64,000 nt of DNA. It comes from a bacterium (GTDB lineage: Bacteria > Campylobacterota > Campylobacteria > Campylobacterales > Sulfurovaceae). The notes beneath the pieces are model-generated. The model was given only the letters and a program-made list of their open reading frames with translations, had not been told where the DNA came from and ran no database searches. Positions 37,433-45,595 of the stretch are shown here, in pieces. Position 1 is the stretch's first letter. Each line of letters opens with the position of its first letter. The stretch spans positions 1 through 64,000 of the forward strand of contig JAHJJU010000015.1 in the NCBI GenBank assembly GCA_018822805.1, in the 5' to 3' direction. A program made the translations under genes and the position numbers.

Positions 37433-37490
37433 AATTAGGAGTAAAATTATCCGATTTATATTTTAATTAAGAGTAATTTTATCTTATTTA
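37433..37490. repeat. Imperfect tandem repeat upstream of a cytochrome c gene
   Basis: Two 26-bp segments, 37433-37458 and 37465-37490, agree at 21 of 26 positions with a 32-bp period. Both start AATTA, contain GAGTAA and end ATTTA. They sit 45-100 nt upstream of the cytochrome c start, in the only promoter region of this part that lacks an FNR-type box. They look like paired operator sites. TATTAT (37494-37499) directly follows as a possible -10. Confidence 0.5.
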
Positions 37491-37534
37491 GACTATTATG
37501 CTTTAACTTATAAAAATTATAATGGAGCATTATT

Positions 37535-37915
37535 ATGAAAAGATTGATGATTTTACTCACCCTTTTAGCTGGAACCCCATTACTAGCTGATGTGGTAGCT
37601 GGAGAGAAAGTATATAAAGCAAACTGTGCCATTTGCCATACTATTAATGGTGGGTCATCTTTAGGACCCGACTTTAATATGGTCTCTTATAAAAGGTATA
37701 AAGAAGAGATAGAGTATTATGCCAAAGATCCTTATGCTCTTGCAGAAGCATTTGGATACAGTGCCAATGCCATGCCCACTCTACCATTAGAAGATCAAGA
37801 GTTTAAAGATGTTGCTGAATACATCTCTTCTTTGCAACCTTTTAAAGAATGGATGAAAAAAGAGACCGTAGTGGTTAAAAGTAAAGAGAACAATCAGATA
37901 AAAAAAGAGGAGTAA
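37535..37915 (+). CDS. Periplasmic monoheme cytochrome c
   Basis: 126 aa. Signal peptide (about 1-18), heme site CAICH and axial Met in ANAMPTLPL. It resembles the cytochrome of the nirJ operon in the GYSANAMP segment and in having a charged tail. ATGGAGC precedes the start. Likely an electron carrier to a nitrite or nitrous oxide reductase. Its 3' end faces the converging NosL-like gene after 15 nt. Confidence 0.85.
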   Translation: MKRLMILLTLLAGTPLLADVVAGEKVYKANCAICHTINGGSSLGPDFNMVSYKRYKEEIEYYAKDPYALAEAFGYSANAMPTLPLEDQEFKDVAEYISSLQPFKEWMKKETVVVKSKENNQIKKEE

Positions 37916-37930
37916 GCTCTACTCCCAATC

Positions 37931-38455
37931 CTATATCTGACCATTCAACAGCCGAATCAACGAATCAGATACCTCATCAAATTTAAATATACGTTTACCA
38001 CCATATTTTTTTGAAAATGCTTCTGCTCTCTCTTTGGTCTCGATAGCCACCAAATCATCACCAGCAGGAGAGATAGCCCTACTACCATAAATATAAAAAG
38101 CACGCTCTGCGTTTATGGGTTCAAGTGTCTCATAGTCTGTCACCACTATTTTAGAAAAGTCTCGTTCACTTTTCACGCCTACATCAAACCATTTTCCCGG
38201 CTGATGGTAGAACTCAAAGAGTGATTTTGGACTAGAAAAATAGACGGTTTTCCCATTTCGTATCTCTATTTTTGCCACCCATTTTGGCTCTTTATAGAGG
38301 GCTATCTTTCGTACCAGACAGGTGCTGTTTTTGTCGTAGTTTATGGTGTACTCTTTTTCAAGAGGGTTGGTAGTCCAAGTGCTAGAGTTTGTTTCATTGA
38401 CATCAGCAACAATAAATGATGAGAACAACAAAAGCATCATAACTGTTTTTTTCAT
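37931..38455 (-). CDS. NosL-like protein lacking the CxxCxM motif
   Basis: The ORF-track start adds 13 residues encoded by the GTAGGG palindrome. ATG 38455 follows AAGGA and gives a true signal peptide (MKKTVMMLLLFSSFIVA). The rest aligns with NosL by its KWVAKIEIRNGKTVYFSSPKSLFEFY and ERAFYIYGSRAISPAGDDLVA segments. Where NosL has CxxCxM, only one Cys is left (STCLVRKIAL). It may be a structural or non-copper NosL paralogue. Last gene of the nos cluster, the place nosL occupies in Wolinella. Confidence 0.75.
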   Translation of the reverse strand: MKKTVMMLLLFSSFIVADVNETNSSTWTTNPLEKEYTINYDKNSTCLVRKIALYKEPKWVAKIEIRNGKTVYFSSPKSLFEFYHQPGKWFDVGVKSERDFSKIVVTDYETLEPINAERAFYIYGSRAISPAGDDLVAIETKERAEAFSKKYGGKRIFKFDEVSDSLIRLLNGQI

Positions 38456-38470
38456 AATAATCCTTTCACG

Positions 38471-38500
38471 TGTAGGGTGCGATTGCCATCGCACCCTACA
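38471..38500. repeat. REP-like palindrome (GTAGGG type) at the nosY stop
   Basis: TGTAGGGTGCGAT-TGCC-ATCGCACCCTACA, a perfect 13-bp stem with a 4-nt loop. The nosY stop codon TAG is part of it on the minus strand. It belongs with the elements at 44.5 kb and 41.3 kb. Confidence 0.8.
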
Positions 38501-39323
38501 CCAAATCTTTTTTAGTAAATATTCTAAACCCTAAAAAGGCAAACAGCAACCCCACCAAAATAGGATAAACTATAGATAAAAGCACAAAGAGTATCTGCGA
38601 AATCGTGTCTAAAATATAAAATGCCACAGGTCCCATCACCGTTAACTCCGGATCAAAGAGTGAAATGGCAGCCACCCTAAATATCTCCATAGGATTCATC
38701 AGTGCAATCCCTATAATTAGCTCTTCGTTAAATCGCTGCTGCATCATCAACGCTATCAGAGCAATGTCTATAAATGCCAAGAGAAATATCCAAACAAAAA
38801 AGGCAATCCCCAACGCCACCTCGGAGGATTTTACAAATGAAGAGATAAAAAAAGCAATACCCAAAAAGGCAGAACTCAATGCAAAGAGTAGCCCCGTATA
38901 AAGAAAAAAGATAGCCCAAGGTATCTCAGCCCCCTTAATCGCCCCATAGATTATCGCTATGACCATCGCAAAAAGCACAGGCAGGTAAACCGTAATAAAG
39001 CGTCCTATCACCTTACCCCAATAGTACTGCTTTAATGAAATAGGGAACGAAAGCATGTACTCTAAAATATGATTATCTCTATCCCCTGAAATCGACCGTA
39101 CCGTGGTAATCAAAATAAAAATCGGCAAAATAATAATGGTAATCTGAATATACATCAACAGCAACCTACTAAGCCCTGAAAACCCCATCACCTGTGACTC
39201 GGTCACCCCTGCAATAAAAAAAAGAGCAATTAATCCACCAAAAACTAAGGAATAAACTAAAAACCACTTTGCCCGAATCGACTCTCTTAAATCCAAATAG
39301 GCAATCAACCATAAATTTTTCAT
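38496..39323 (-). CDS. nosY: ABC transporter permease NosY
   Basis: 275 aa with six hydrophobic segments of the ABC-2 type, starting with a soluble DLRESIRAKWFL amphipathic helix and containing SGDRDNHILEYMLSFP. NosY forms a complex with the ATPase NosF and the periplasmic NosD to deliver copper or sulfur for the CuZ site of NosZ. The stop codon lies inside the palindrome 38471-38500. It follows the NosL-like lipoprotein gene directly. Confidence 0.9.
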   Translation of the reverse strand: MKNLWLIAYLDLRESIRAKWFLVYSLVFGGLIALFFIAGVTESQVMGFSGLSRLLLMYIQITIIILPIFILITTVRSISGDRDNHILEYMLSFPISLKQYYWGKVIGRFITVYLPVLFAMVIAIIYGAIKGAEIPWAIFFLYTGLLFALSSAFLGIAFFISSFVKSSEVALGIAFFVWIFLLAFIDIALIALMMQQRFNEELIIGIALMNPMEIFRVAAISLFDPELTVMGPVAFYILDTISQILFVLLSIVYPILVGLLFAFLGFRIFTKKDLV

Positions 39324-39758
39324 CTACTCTCCCAATATCTGTTTTCTTATTTTTGGATTTGCCATATGTTCACCCCTTAACATTCTAAGTTGCATCTCAT
39401 CAAACCTTATGCTGTTTGGTGGAGGCTTCTTATAAGCACTAAAACCATAATTCATGGGTGTTTGCTCATTGATCGTATAGTGGGCATCATCTGCTTTAAT
39501 ATACTCTTTGGTATCTTTGGTAAATACCTTTGCATCTCTTGACTCTCTGCCCTCTTTTTTTGTCCATAGGATGAGACACCCTACATCATCAAAATAGATC
39601 TGTTTATCTAGGTGAGAACTGTACTCTTTTGACTCGGGTATGGGCATATTACATTGTGGACAGATGGGTTTATGGGTTGAAGTTGAGGAGTCACAACCAA
39701 GAAAGAAAATAAATAGTGAATAGTGAATCATGAATAGTGGAAATCTAAATTTTTTCAT
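39324..39758 (-). CDS. nosL: NosL-family lipoprotein in the nos operon
   Basis: The ORF track begins at 39794, but ATG 39758 gives MKKFRFPLFMIHYSLFIFFLGC, a lipoprotein signal. The metal motif CPQCNM is intact, followed by IYFDDVGCLILW and TPMNYGFSAYK. It overlaps the end of nosF by 14 nt and abuts nosY. As the intact CxxCxM copy within the operon it is the best candidate for the true NosL, although its place between nosF and nosY differs from the Wolinella order. Confidence 0.82.
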   Translation of the reverse strand: MKKFRFPLFMIHYSLFIFFLGCDSSTSTHKPICPQCNMPIPESKEYSSHLDKQIYFDDVGCLILWTKKEGRESRDAKVFTKDTKEYIKADDAHYTINEQTPMNYGFSAYKKPPPNSIRFDEMQLRMLRGEHMANPKIRKQILGE

Positions 39759-40383
39759 CTGAAACCACCTTGCCCAAATCCATGTAGACCTCACGGTTCA
39801 CCAACGCTTCTACCTCTTCGAGCCTATGGGTCACAAAAAGTAAAACTTTATCTTTCTGTTTCCCCTCCAAAAGCCGATAAAAATCATCTCTCGCCTTGGG
39901 GTCAAGGTTGGCTGTTGGCTCATCAAAGATAATAATATTGCTCTCTTGTGCCAAAGCAATAGCAATCAAAAGTTTTTGCTTCATTCCACCGGAGAGTTTA
40001 AAAAACGACTTATGCATATTGAATTGAATATCCAGTTTCATCTCATTGGCATGGTGTAAAATCTGCTCTCGTTTGACATTGGCACTCACCTCAATATACC
40101 CAATCAGTTCATCAATACTAAGCTTAATAGGTGGAGGAAGTTGAGGAACAAAACTTATGTTTTTTAAAACCTCTTGACGCTCTTTAACGGGGTCAAGACC
40201 ATTCACCAACACCGAACCACTGTTGGGATGATAATAACCTAAAATCGACCGAATAAGCGTCGTCTTCCCTGCCCCATTGGCTCCCATAAGGGCTACAGAG
40301 TCATTTTGATTAAACGCGATGGATACATCATCCAGTGAAAGAGTCGAGCCAAATTTTTTGGTAAGGTTTTTTATCTCTATCAC
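39745..40383 (-). CDS. nosF: ABC transporter ATPase NosF
   Basis: 212 aa. Walker A GANGAGKTTLI, signature LSGGMKQKLLIAIAL, Walker B NIIIFDEPTANLD and the H-loop FVTHR. Partner of NosY and NosD. At 212 aa it lacks the C-terminal extension of the Pseudomonas protein (about 300 aa), as in other clade II nos clusters. Its ATG overlaps the nosH stop (ATGA). Confidence 0.92.
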   Translation of the reverse strand: MIEIKNLTKKFGSTLSLDDVSIAFNQNDSVALMGANGAGKTTLIRSILGYYHPNSGSVLVNGLDPVKERQEVLKNISFVPQLPPPIKLSIDELIGYIEVSANVKREQILHHANEMKLDIQFNMHKSFFKLSGGMKQKLLIAIALAQESNIIIFDEPTANLDPKARDDFYRLLEGKQKDKVLLFVTHRLEEVEALVNREVYMDLGKVVSDEKI

Positions 40384-41285
40384 ACCAACCCCTTCAACCG
40401 AAAATCAAATTTCAACGCATCAGCATGACAGACATCCACACAACGCCCACAAAGTGTACAGTCAGCTCCTGTGATGTACTCTTGGGTTATCCCTTTCTCT
40501 TCTCGCTGTTTGTCATATTTGGCTTTGGTAATCTCCAGTACTTGGTTCTCAAAGCAGACATCGTGGCAGACCATGCAGTGGTCGCAGTTGTCGTTCCATT
40601 CAATTCTCAGGGCAGAGACTTTTCCTATCATTCCATAAGTCGTACCAATAGGACAGATGTAGCTGCACCATGCTCTTCTTGAAAAAAACACCTCTATCGC
40701 AAAGACCACAGCGACCCAGATAAGGGCTACCGACCAACCATACGCAATCGCTCGGCTAAGTATACCTACCACTGAAAAGGTCTCAAAAACGATATAGCCA
40801 CTAAAAAATGCCATAACCAAAAATGCCACCCAAAAGATGTATTTTACCCTATGGTCAAACTTTCGCTCTTTAATAATCTTTTTACTCAGCAGTGTGTTGT
40901 GCAACTTCTCACCATATTCGCTCAAAATTCCATAAGGGCAGACCCACGCACAGTAGCTTCGACCACCCACCAGCAGATAGACAATCACTATCGTTGCTGT
41001 ACCGATAACAATATTGATAGGAATATGATAGGTCGCCAACCACACCTCTAGCGTGGAAAAAGGGTCAATCAGGTGAAAGCCTAAAAATCGTGAACCATTC
41101 AGCGTTCCTTCTAACACTTGCAGATCGATAAAAAACGACAAGAAAAAGAGCAGATGAATCGCAATCACCAAAATCCATCGTTTCATTCGGTAGCTAAACT
41201 TTTTTTTACCCTCTTTGGTCACATCCCAAAAGGTTGACCAAAAGGTACTGTTTTTGATGGTCTCACGGTTATTAAACTTGTCCAT
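40380..41285 (-). CDS. nosH: Polyferredoxin membrane protein NosH
   Basis: 301 aa, NapH-like. Four to five membrane helices; two CxxxCP motifs (CAWVCPYG, CSYICPIG) after helices; and two C-terminal 4Fe-4S ferredoxin sites (CDHCMVCHDVC, CTLCGRCVDVC). With NosG it is thought to pass electrons from menaquinol towards the periplasmic cytochromes NosC1/C2 and NosZ. It follows nosC2 after 51 nt holding a palindrome. Confidence 0.9.
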   Translation of the reverse strand: MDKFNNRETIKNSTFWSTFWDVTKEGKKKFSYRMKRWILVIAIHLLFFLSFFIDLQVLEGTLNGSRFLGFHLIDPFSTLEVWLATYHIPINIVIGTATIVIVYLLVGGRSYCAWVCPYGILSEYGEKLHNTLLSKKIIKERKFDHRVKYIFWVAFLVMAFFSGYIVFETFSVVGILSRAIAYGWSVALIWVAVVFAIEVFFSRRAWCSYICPIGTTYGMIGKVSALRIEWNDNCDHCMVCHDVCFENQVLEITKAKYDKQREEKGITQEYITGADCTLCGRCVDVCHADALKFDFRLKGLV

Positions 41286-41307
41286 TTTTTATGCTCCTCT
41301 TAACAGA

Positions 41308-41329
41308 GGGTAGAGACAGGGCTCTACCC
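41308..41329. repeat. Short palindrome after nosC2 (GTAGGG type)
   Basis: GGGTAGAG-ACAGGG-CTCTACCC, an 8-bp stem. On the coding (minus) strand it reads CGTAGGGGTAGAG just after the nosC2 TAA, the same GTAGGG start as the two longer elements in this cluster. Confidence 0.55.
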
Positions 41330-41336
41330 CTACGGT

Positions 41337-41837
41337 TTATCTATTATTTGCCTCTTTGGAACGAATAGGAAACTCCCCAATCTCATCAGCAAAGACACGT
41401 AACTCCTCTTCACTTAGCTTAATCAGAAGCCCTTTCATAATCATGTTCTCTTTGCGTCCGGCTTTGAAGTCGACCAAATCTTGATAAATTTTTTCACTAC
41501 TCTGACCAAAGAGTTTTGGTCCCATCAGCTTTTTACCATTCTGTTCTCCTGAACCATTCACCCCATGACAAGAAGCACACTTACTTTTGTAGGCTTGACT
41601 CACCTCAAATGCTCCTGCATTTCCTGCTTTGTCTCGTAGGGCATTGAGTTTGTCCATCTCTTTGGCTCGGTCATCTTTCTCTTCTATTTTGGTGGCTGAA
41701 GCATTGTTCATCTTGTCACCAAAATCCTCAATCACCTTGGCGTGTTCACCTCCATGATATGCCCCACCAGCCATAAAGGTCATCACCATCAGAGCGATGA
41801 TTCCCAGCGTTAGAACCCCTACAATTATATTTTTCAT
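41337..41837 (-). CDS. nosC2: Monoheme cytochrome c NosC2
   Basis: 166 aa. An N-terminal hydrophobic anchor (IIVGVLTLGIIALMVMTFM), a helical spacer, then a class I cytochrome domain with CASCHGVNGSG and a Met ligand in NMIMKGLL. In Wolinella the two NosC cytochromes link NosGH to NosZ. It follows nosC1 by 3 nt. Confidence 0.88.
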   Translation of the reverse strand: MKNIIVGVLTLGIIALMVMTFMAGGAYHGGEHAKVIEDFGDKMNNASATKIEEKDDRAKEMDKLNALRDKAGNAGAFEVSQAYKSKCASCHGVNGSGEQNGKKLMGPKLFGQSSEKIYQDLVDFKAGRKENMIMKGLLIKLSEEELRVFADEIGEFPIRSKEANNR

Positions 41838-41840
41838 CTC

Positions 41841-42440
41841 TTACTTCCTCATCTCTTTAATCTTCTTGTTAAACGCGTAAATCTCATCAGCCAGTTCACG
41901 AATCTGAGCATCTTCCATCTGATTAATCAGTCCATCCATCAGTACATTACTCTTTTCCCCACTCTTAAACGCCTGAATGTTGTTAAAAATCTCATCCGAA
42001 CTCTTACCCAACAGCGAAGGACCAATCACCCCATTGGCATAGTCGCTATGACAGGCTGAACACTTGACGATAAAGGTTTTACTTAACTTACTTATCAGAA
42101 GTGAAAGCTCAACCTTCTCATAGGGGCTTCGCACATTCATATTGGCTTCAATTTGGGTTCGTGGCTTGACCCGTACCGAGGCATCGGCATTGGCTGGTCG
42201 GCTGTTTTGGTCATACTCACTCTTGACATTGTAGTCATAGTAATAGGTATCTTCACTGCCTGAACTGTTTCGGTCTCGTTGCTCTTTTTGGGCAACCTTT
42301 ATGGCTTTGGCGTGCTCATTGGCGACTATCTCAATCTGTGGTGCTTCTGCTATTTTAAGAGCTGTTTGCTCTGTTTTTGTCTCTTCACCACAACCGACCA
42401 ATAGAATAAACATTGAACCCAACACTATTTTTTTTATCAT
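41841..42440 (-). CDS. nosC1: Lipoprotein monoheme cytochrome c NosC1
   Basis: 199 aa. Lipoprotein signal ending ILLVGC, then an acidic and Tyr/Asn-rich spacer of about 90 residues. The C-terminal heme domain has CSACHSDYANGV and a Met near NVLMDGL. It is paralogous to nosC2 in the heme domain (GPSLLGKSSDEIFNNIQAFKSG against GPKLFGQSSEKIYQDLVDFKAG). It overlaps nosG by 4 nt. Confidence 0.88.
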   Translation of the reverse strand: MIKKIVLGSMFILLVGCGEETKTEQTALKIAEAPQIEIVANEHAKAIKVAQKEQRDRNSSGSEDTYYYDYNVKSEYDQNSRPANADASVRVKPRTQIEANMNVRSPYEKVELSLLISKLSKTFIVKCSACHSDYANGVIGPSLLGKSSDEIFNNIQAFKSGEKSNVLMDGLINQMEDAQIRELADEIYAFNKKIKEMRK

Positions 42441-43177
42441 AATTTTCCTCCATACTGCTCTTCGTAAGTAACGCGTGGTTTAATCACAATCGACGGCACA
42501 GAAGTTGGACAAACCTCTTCACACACCCCACACCCTATACACCCATCATAAATCACAGGTCGTGTAATGCCACTCGGTTTTCTTACCATCTCAATAGCCG
42601 AGAGTGGATTGGGTATCGGACACATATCAGCACACAAAGTACAAGGGTCACCCTCTCGGTTGTCAAACTTCTCTAACACCTCTCGTTCATACTCGGTGAC
42701 ATTGTTGACATCTTTGACAAACTGAAGCATCTTGTCGTTATACCCGGCAGGAATCGGTGTTTGTGTCACAGCCAAACAGGTTCGAGGAAACTCCAAAACA
42801 GCAATCCCCATCTGAATATCTTCTGCTTTCTCACAACTGTGATCTAACGCTCCCGTAGGACAAGCCAAGACACAAGGCACAGCCTCACACGCCCAACATC
42901 CACGAACCGAGGCATCGATATAAGGCGTTCCCACCCCATGACCTTTCCCCCAATCGGCCAACTCTATGGCATGATAGGGACAGACCTGAAGACACTGCCC
43001 ACACTTGATGCAAAGCCCCAAAAACTCATGCTCGTCCACAGCCCCGGGTGGTCGAAGTCGCCTCTCATCAGCCAACAGATAGGGACTCAACCCCACACCA
43101 CCAGCGAGTGCAAGACCCAAAACACCCAGTGTCGAGTACTTGATAAACTCTCTTCTCTCTGTTTGTACTTTTGCCAT
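42437..43177 (-). CDS. nosG: Ferredoxin-type protein NosG
   Basis: 246 aa, NapG-like periplasmic iron-sulfur protein. A Tat-type signal with RREFIKYSTLGVLGLALAGG, then four 4Fe-4S sites: CIKCGQCLQVCPY, CWACEAVPCVLACP, CTLCADMCPIP and CIGCGVCEEVCP. With NosH it forms the quinol-oxidising side branch of clade II nitrous oxide respiration. A strong FNR-type promoter precedes it, so nosG starts a separate transcript (G-C1-C2-H-F-L-Y). Confidence 0.92.
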   Translation of the reverse strand: MAKVQTERREFIKYSTLGVLGLALAGGVGLSPYLLADERRLRPPGAVDEHEFLGLCIKCGQCLQVCPYHAIELADWGKGHGVGTPYIDASVRGCWACEAVPCVLACPTGALDHSCEKAEDIQMGIAVLEFPRTCLAVTQTPIPAGYNDKMLQFVKDVNNVTEYEREVLEKFDNREGDPCTLCADMCPIPNPLSAIEMVRKPSGITRPVIYDGCIGCGVCEEVCPTSVPSIVIKPRVTYEEQYGGKL

Positions 43178-43227
43178 TAACTATCCCTCAACTTATGATT
43201 TGTATAGTTTTATCTTAATTTGTAACG

Positions 43228-43269
43228 ATTATAGTGTAAAGGGGAGCGTGGAGGGATGATTTGTATCAA
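43228..43269 (-). promoter_or_regulatory. FNR-type box and -10 for nosG
   Basis: On the minus strand TTGATACAAATCAT (43269-43256), then TATAAT (43233-43228) at the common 29.5-nt spacing. It lies in the gap between nosD and nosG. Confidence 0.75.
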
Positions 43270-43288
43270 GAGTAGGTTAAGTTCCTAA

Positions 43289-44500
43289 TCACCCCTCCAA
43301 CTTCACCATAGGCTCCTCATCCTCCAACAAAAAGATAGGTTCTGAAAAAGGAGCCAACTTTGCCAAAAAATTCAACAACGAAATCACAGGTGAGCCATAA
43401 AAGAACTTCACATCAGGATTATAAACCCACAGTTGGTCAGCGTACTGGTAGACCTTGTGAGGGGTGTCACCTATGTTGTTGGCATCTCTATCAAATCCTG
43501 CGTAGTTGTCCCAGTAGTTTCCTACTATCTCATTTTCATTGGTTTTACTGCCTCGGCTATCGTTGACGATATCTTCAATATTGCCCATAATCGTATTGTT
43601 TTTGATGATATTGTTTTCACTCAATGAATGAAAGTGCAATGCTTCGGCATTATAGAGTACACGATTTCCCTCTATCCAGTTGTTGGTATCGGGTTCAAAA
43701 GGTGACCTATCGATGTAGACTCCTTGAGCACAATAGATAACGGTGTTGTCCTTAATCGTAAAATTAGAGACATCCTTTAACCCTATCCCCATACCTGTCG
43801 CCCCCAGTGAACTCTGCACCACATTCCCCGTTGCAATGGTATCTTTGGAGTACATAAAAAATATCCCTACCGAGTTGTATCTGTAGGTGTTGTTGCGTAC
43901 CAAGTTTTTACCTGCGTACATAAAGTGCAACGAGTAGCGACAATGCTCTCCATAGTTTTCAACAATATCGTTTCCATGTGAATACCACACCACCATATCG
44001 CGTGATTTGATGAGCCTATTTTTTTTAATAATGTTATCGTTGCTGTACCAAAGACGCAATCCATCACCACGAAGTCCCAAATCGAAATCTTTGGAGGTGA
44101 TGCTGTTGTTCTGTACCAATGAATTGGAGACCATCTGCATATCAATCCCAAAGAGACAATCATCTATCACGCAATCACTAATCTCACACTGCTTGGCATC
44201 TTTGATTAAAATACCTGCATCGAGCGTATGGGTCATCGCTCCACTGTTTACAATTTTTAGATTTTTGAGTGTCACAAAAGAACTCTCTACGGTAATGACG
44301 GTTCCTTTTCCCTCTCCATCGATAATCACCCCATCCTCTTTGCCTATAATGGTAAGGGGCTTGTTAATGACCACTGAACCCTTATAAAGACCTGCTGGAA
44401 GCTTCAAGATGGAACCCTCGGGGGCTTTGTCTATTGCGTCTTGCAACGCACTTCCGTTTGCAAGAGTCAACAGTAGTAAAAAAATAAAAAATAGTCTCAA
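43289..44500 (-). CDS. nosD: Periplasmic copper-processing protein NosD
   Basis: 403 aa. Signal peptide (about 1-18), then a right-handed parallel beta helix of CASH/PbH1 repeats (IEGNRVLYN, IIKNNTIMGN and similar). NosD receives copper in the NosDFY complex and donates it to NosZ. Towards the C terminus it has the family-typical NEIVGNYWDNYAGFDRDANNIGDTP. It follows nosB after the 44513-44605 palindromes. Confidence 0.92.
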   Translation of the reverse strand: MRLFFIFLLLLTLANGSALQDAIDKAPEGSILKLPAGLYKGSVVINKPLTIIGKEDGVIIDGEGKGTVITVESSFVTLKNLKIVNSGAMTHTLDAGILIKDAKQCEISDCVIDDCLFGIDMQMVSNSLVQNNSITSKDFDLGLRGDGLRLWYSNDNIIKKNRLIKSRDMVVWYSHGNDIVENYGEHCRYSLHFMYAGKNLVRNNTYRYNSVGIFFMYSKDTIATGNVVQSSLGATGMGIGLKDVSNFTIKDNTVIYCAQGVYIDRSPFEPDTNNWIEGNRVLYNAEALHFHSLSENNIIKNNTIMGNIEDIVNDSRGSKTNENEIVGNYWDNYAGFDRDANNIGDTPHKVYQYADQLWVYNPDVKFFYGSPVISLLNFLAKLAPFSEPIFLLEDEEPMVKLEG

Positions 44501-44512
44501 ATTTTAACCCTT

Positions 44513-44605
44513 GTAGGGTGCGTTTCCCAACGCACCACCCATTTCATTTTCAAAACAGATATTTAATTTATGCCGATTTTTGGTGCGTTGGGAAACGCAC
44601 CCTAC
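44513..44605. repeat. Pair of inverted 25-bp REP-like elements between nosB and nosD
   Basis: 44513-44537 and 44581-44605 are perfect inverted copies of a 25-bp unit that starts GTAGGGTGCG. Each unit holds its own 8-bp stem GGTGCGTT-TCCC-AACGCACC. The 43 bp between are AT-rich. The nosB TAG stop is inside the distal copy. REP doublets of this build are typical targets of RAYT transposases, none of which is in the window. Confidence 0.82.
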
Positions 44606-45381
44606 GCTGTCTCACGCATCGCTTTTTGTTTAGCAAAAAATGCCAACAAACTAAGCAACGAAATCGCCACCAACAGATAGAATCCAATCGTAGGGTAAGA
44701 GTGCGTCACAAACTGTGCAATCTTTCCATCTCCAAATACCGTTGGCATAAAGGGTTTGATTTTAAACGCTCCCCAGTCGTGCAGATTATGCCCAAACCAG
44801 TACAACCAATAGGAGTAGTCAGCAATAAAGAGTATCGGTAACGAGACAGGAATCAACATTACATAGGTGAAGATTTTTTTATTATAAGCAATAAAATAAA
44901 TCATAAAAAGCGTTAACAGTAACAGAGCATAAATCCCAATCTCTCGCTCTATCGTACCCCCAACCCACATCGGGTCCATCCCCACATAGTGGTTAATGGT
45001 GTTCATCTCATGAATCTCTCCACTAAATCCATCAAAATGAAAAAAGACAGGAATCCCCTCTGGAAATGCCTCTTTTGGGTAGTTGGGTGCTTCAAGTGAA
45101 ACAGCCCAAATAGGTAAGGAAGCGACCCCTATCTCTGAAGCACTTTTTACCATCTCCTCCAGATTGTTATGAGCCTCTTTAGGGGTTGCAATACTCTTAT
45201 ATCTTCCCTGATTGTAGAAGTTCCAAACCGACTGACTAAACGCTGAAATTTCTTCACTCTTACCCTCATCTACTTTGTTGAGCGTACCATGAAACGCTAT
45301 CATAGGAAAAGTAAAAGAGAGCGTCAAAACAATCAACGCCAAAGAGGCAAAAATCTTTGCCTTTGTAAAACTTGGATGCAT
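44602..45381 (-). CDS. nosB: Nitrous oxide reductase cluster membrane protein NosB
   Basis: About 259 aa. The ORF-track start (45414) is 11 codons too long; ATG 45381 follows GAGGAGAAA. One N-terminal helix, a periplasmic stretch (WNFYNQGRYKSIATPKEAHNNL), then four hydrophobic segments. NosB is found only with clade II (cytochrome-fused) NosZ, and its role in electron transfer or assembly is not established. It has its own FNR-type promoter, separated from nosZ by vapBC. The stop lies within a palindrome. Confidence 0.85.
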   Translation of the reverse strand: MHPSFTKAKIFASLALIVLTLSFTFPMIAFHGTLNKVDEGKSEEISAFSQSVWNFYNQGRYKSIATPKEAHNNLEEMVKSASEIGVASLPIWAVSLEAPNYPKEAFPEGIPVFFHFDGFSGEIHEMNTINHYVGMDPMWVGGTIEREIGIYALLLLTLFMIYFIAYNKKIFTYVMLIPVSLPILFIADYSYWLYWFGHNLHDWGAFKIKPFMPTVFGDGKIAQFVTHSYPTIGFYLLVAISLLSLLAFFAKQKAMRETA

Positions 45382-45432
45382 ATTTTCTCCTCGAAGTTTA
45401 TGATTTGTTATCATAATTATAACTTTGGGTTT

Positions 45433-45474
45433 AGTATAGGGTAAAAAGGAAAGAAGAAGTATGATTTATATCAA
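45433..45474 (-). promoter_or_regulatory. FNR-type box and -10 for nosB
   Basis: On the minus strand TTGATATAAATCAT (45474-45461) followed by TATACT (45438-45433) at the 29.5-nt spacing. The predicted start is near 45426, giving a 45-nt leader. Confidence 0.7.
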
Positions 45475-45595
45475 GGGTTGGAGGGTTTAGTTATTTTTCA
45501 AAGGTGACTACTGAATCTGTTCTCACTTATCATAAATATATAAGCCCTCAAACAGCTCTTTTTTTCTCTCTAATTACTTTAGAATATACTCTAAC

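Noticed and set aside
38456-38494. N-terminal extension of the NosL-like ORF
   Set aside because: It is encoded by the GTAGGG palindrome; the signal peptide starts at 38455.
43867-44387. ORFs of 98 and 126 aa overlapping nosD
   Set aside because: Shadow frames of the beta-helix repeats in nosD; no start signals or recognisable protein features.
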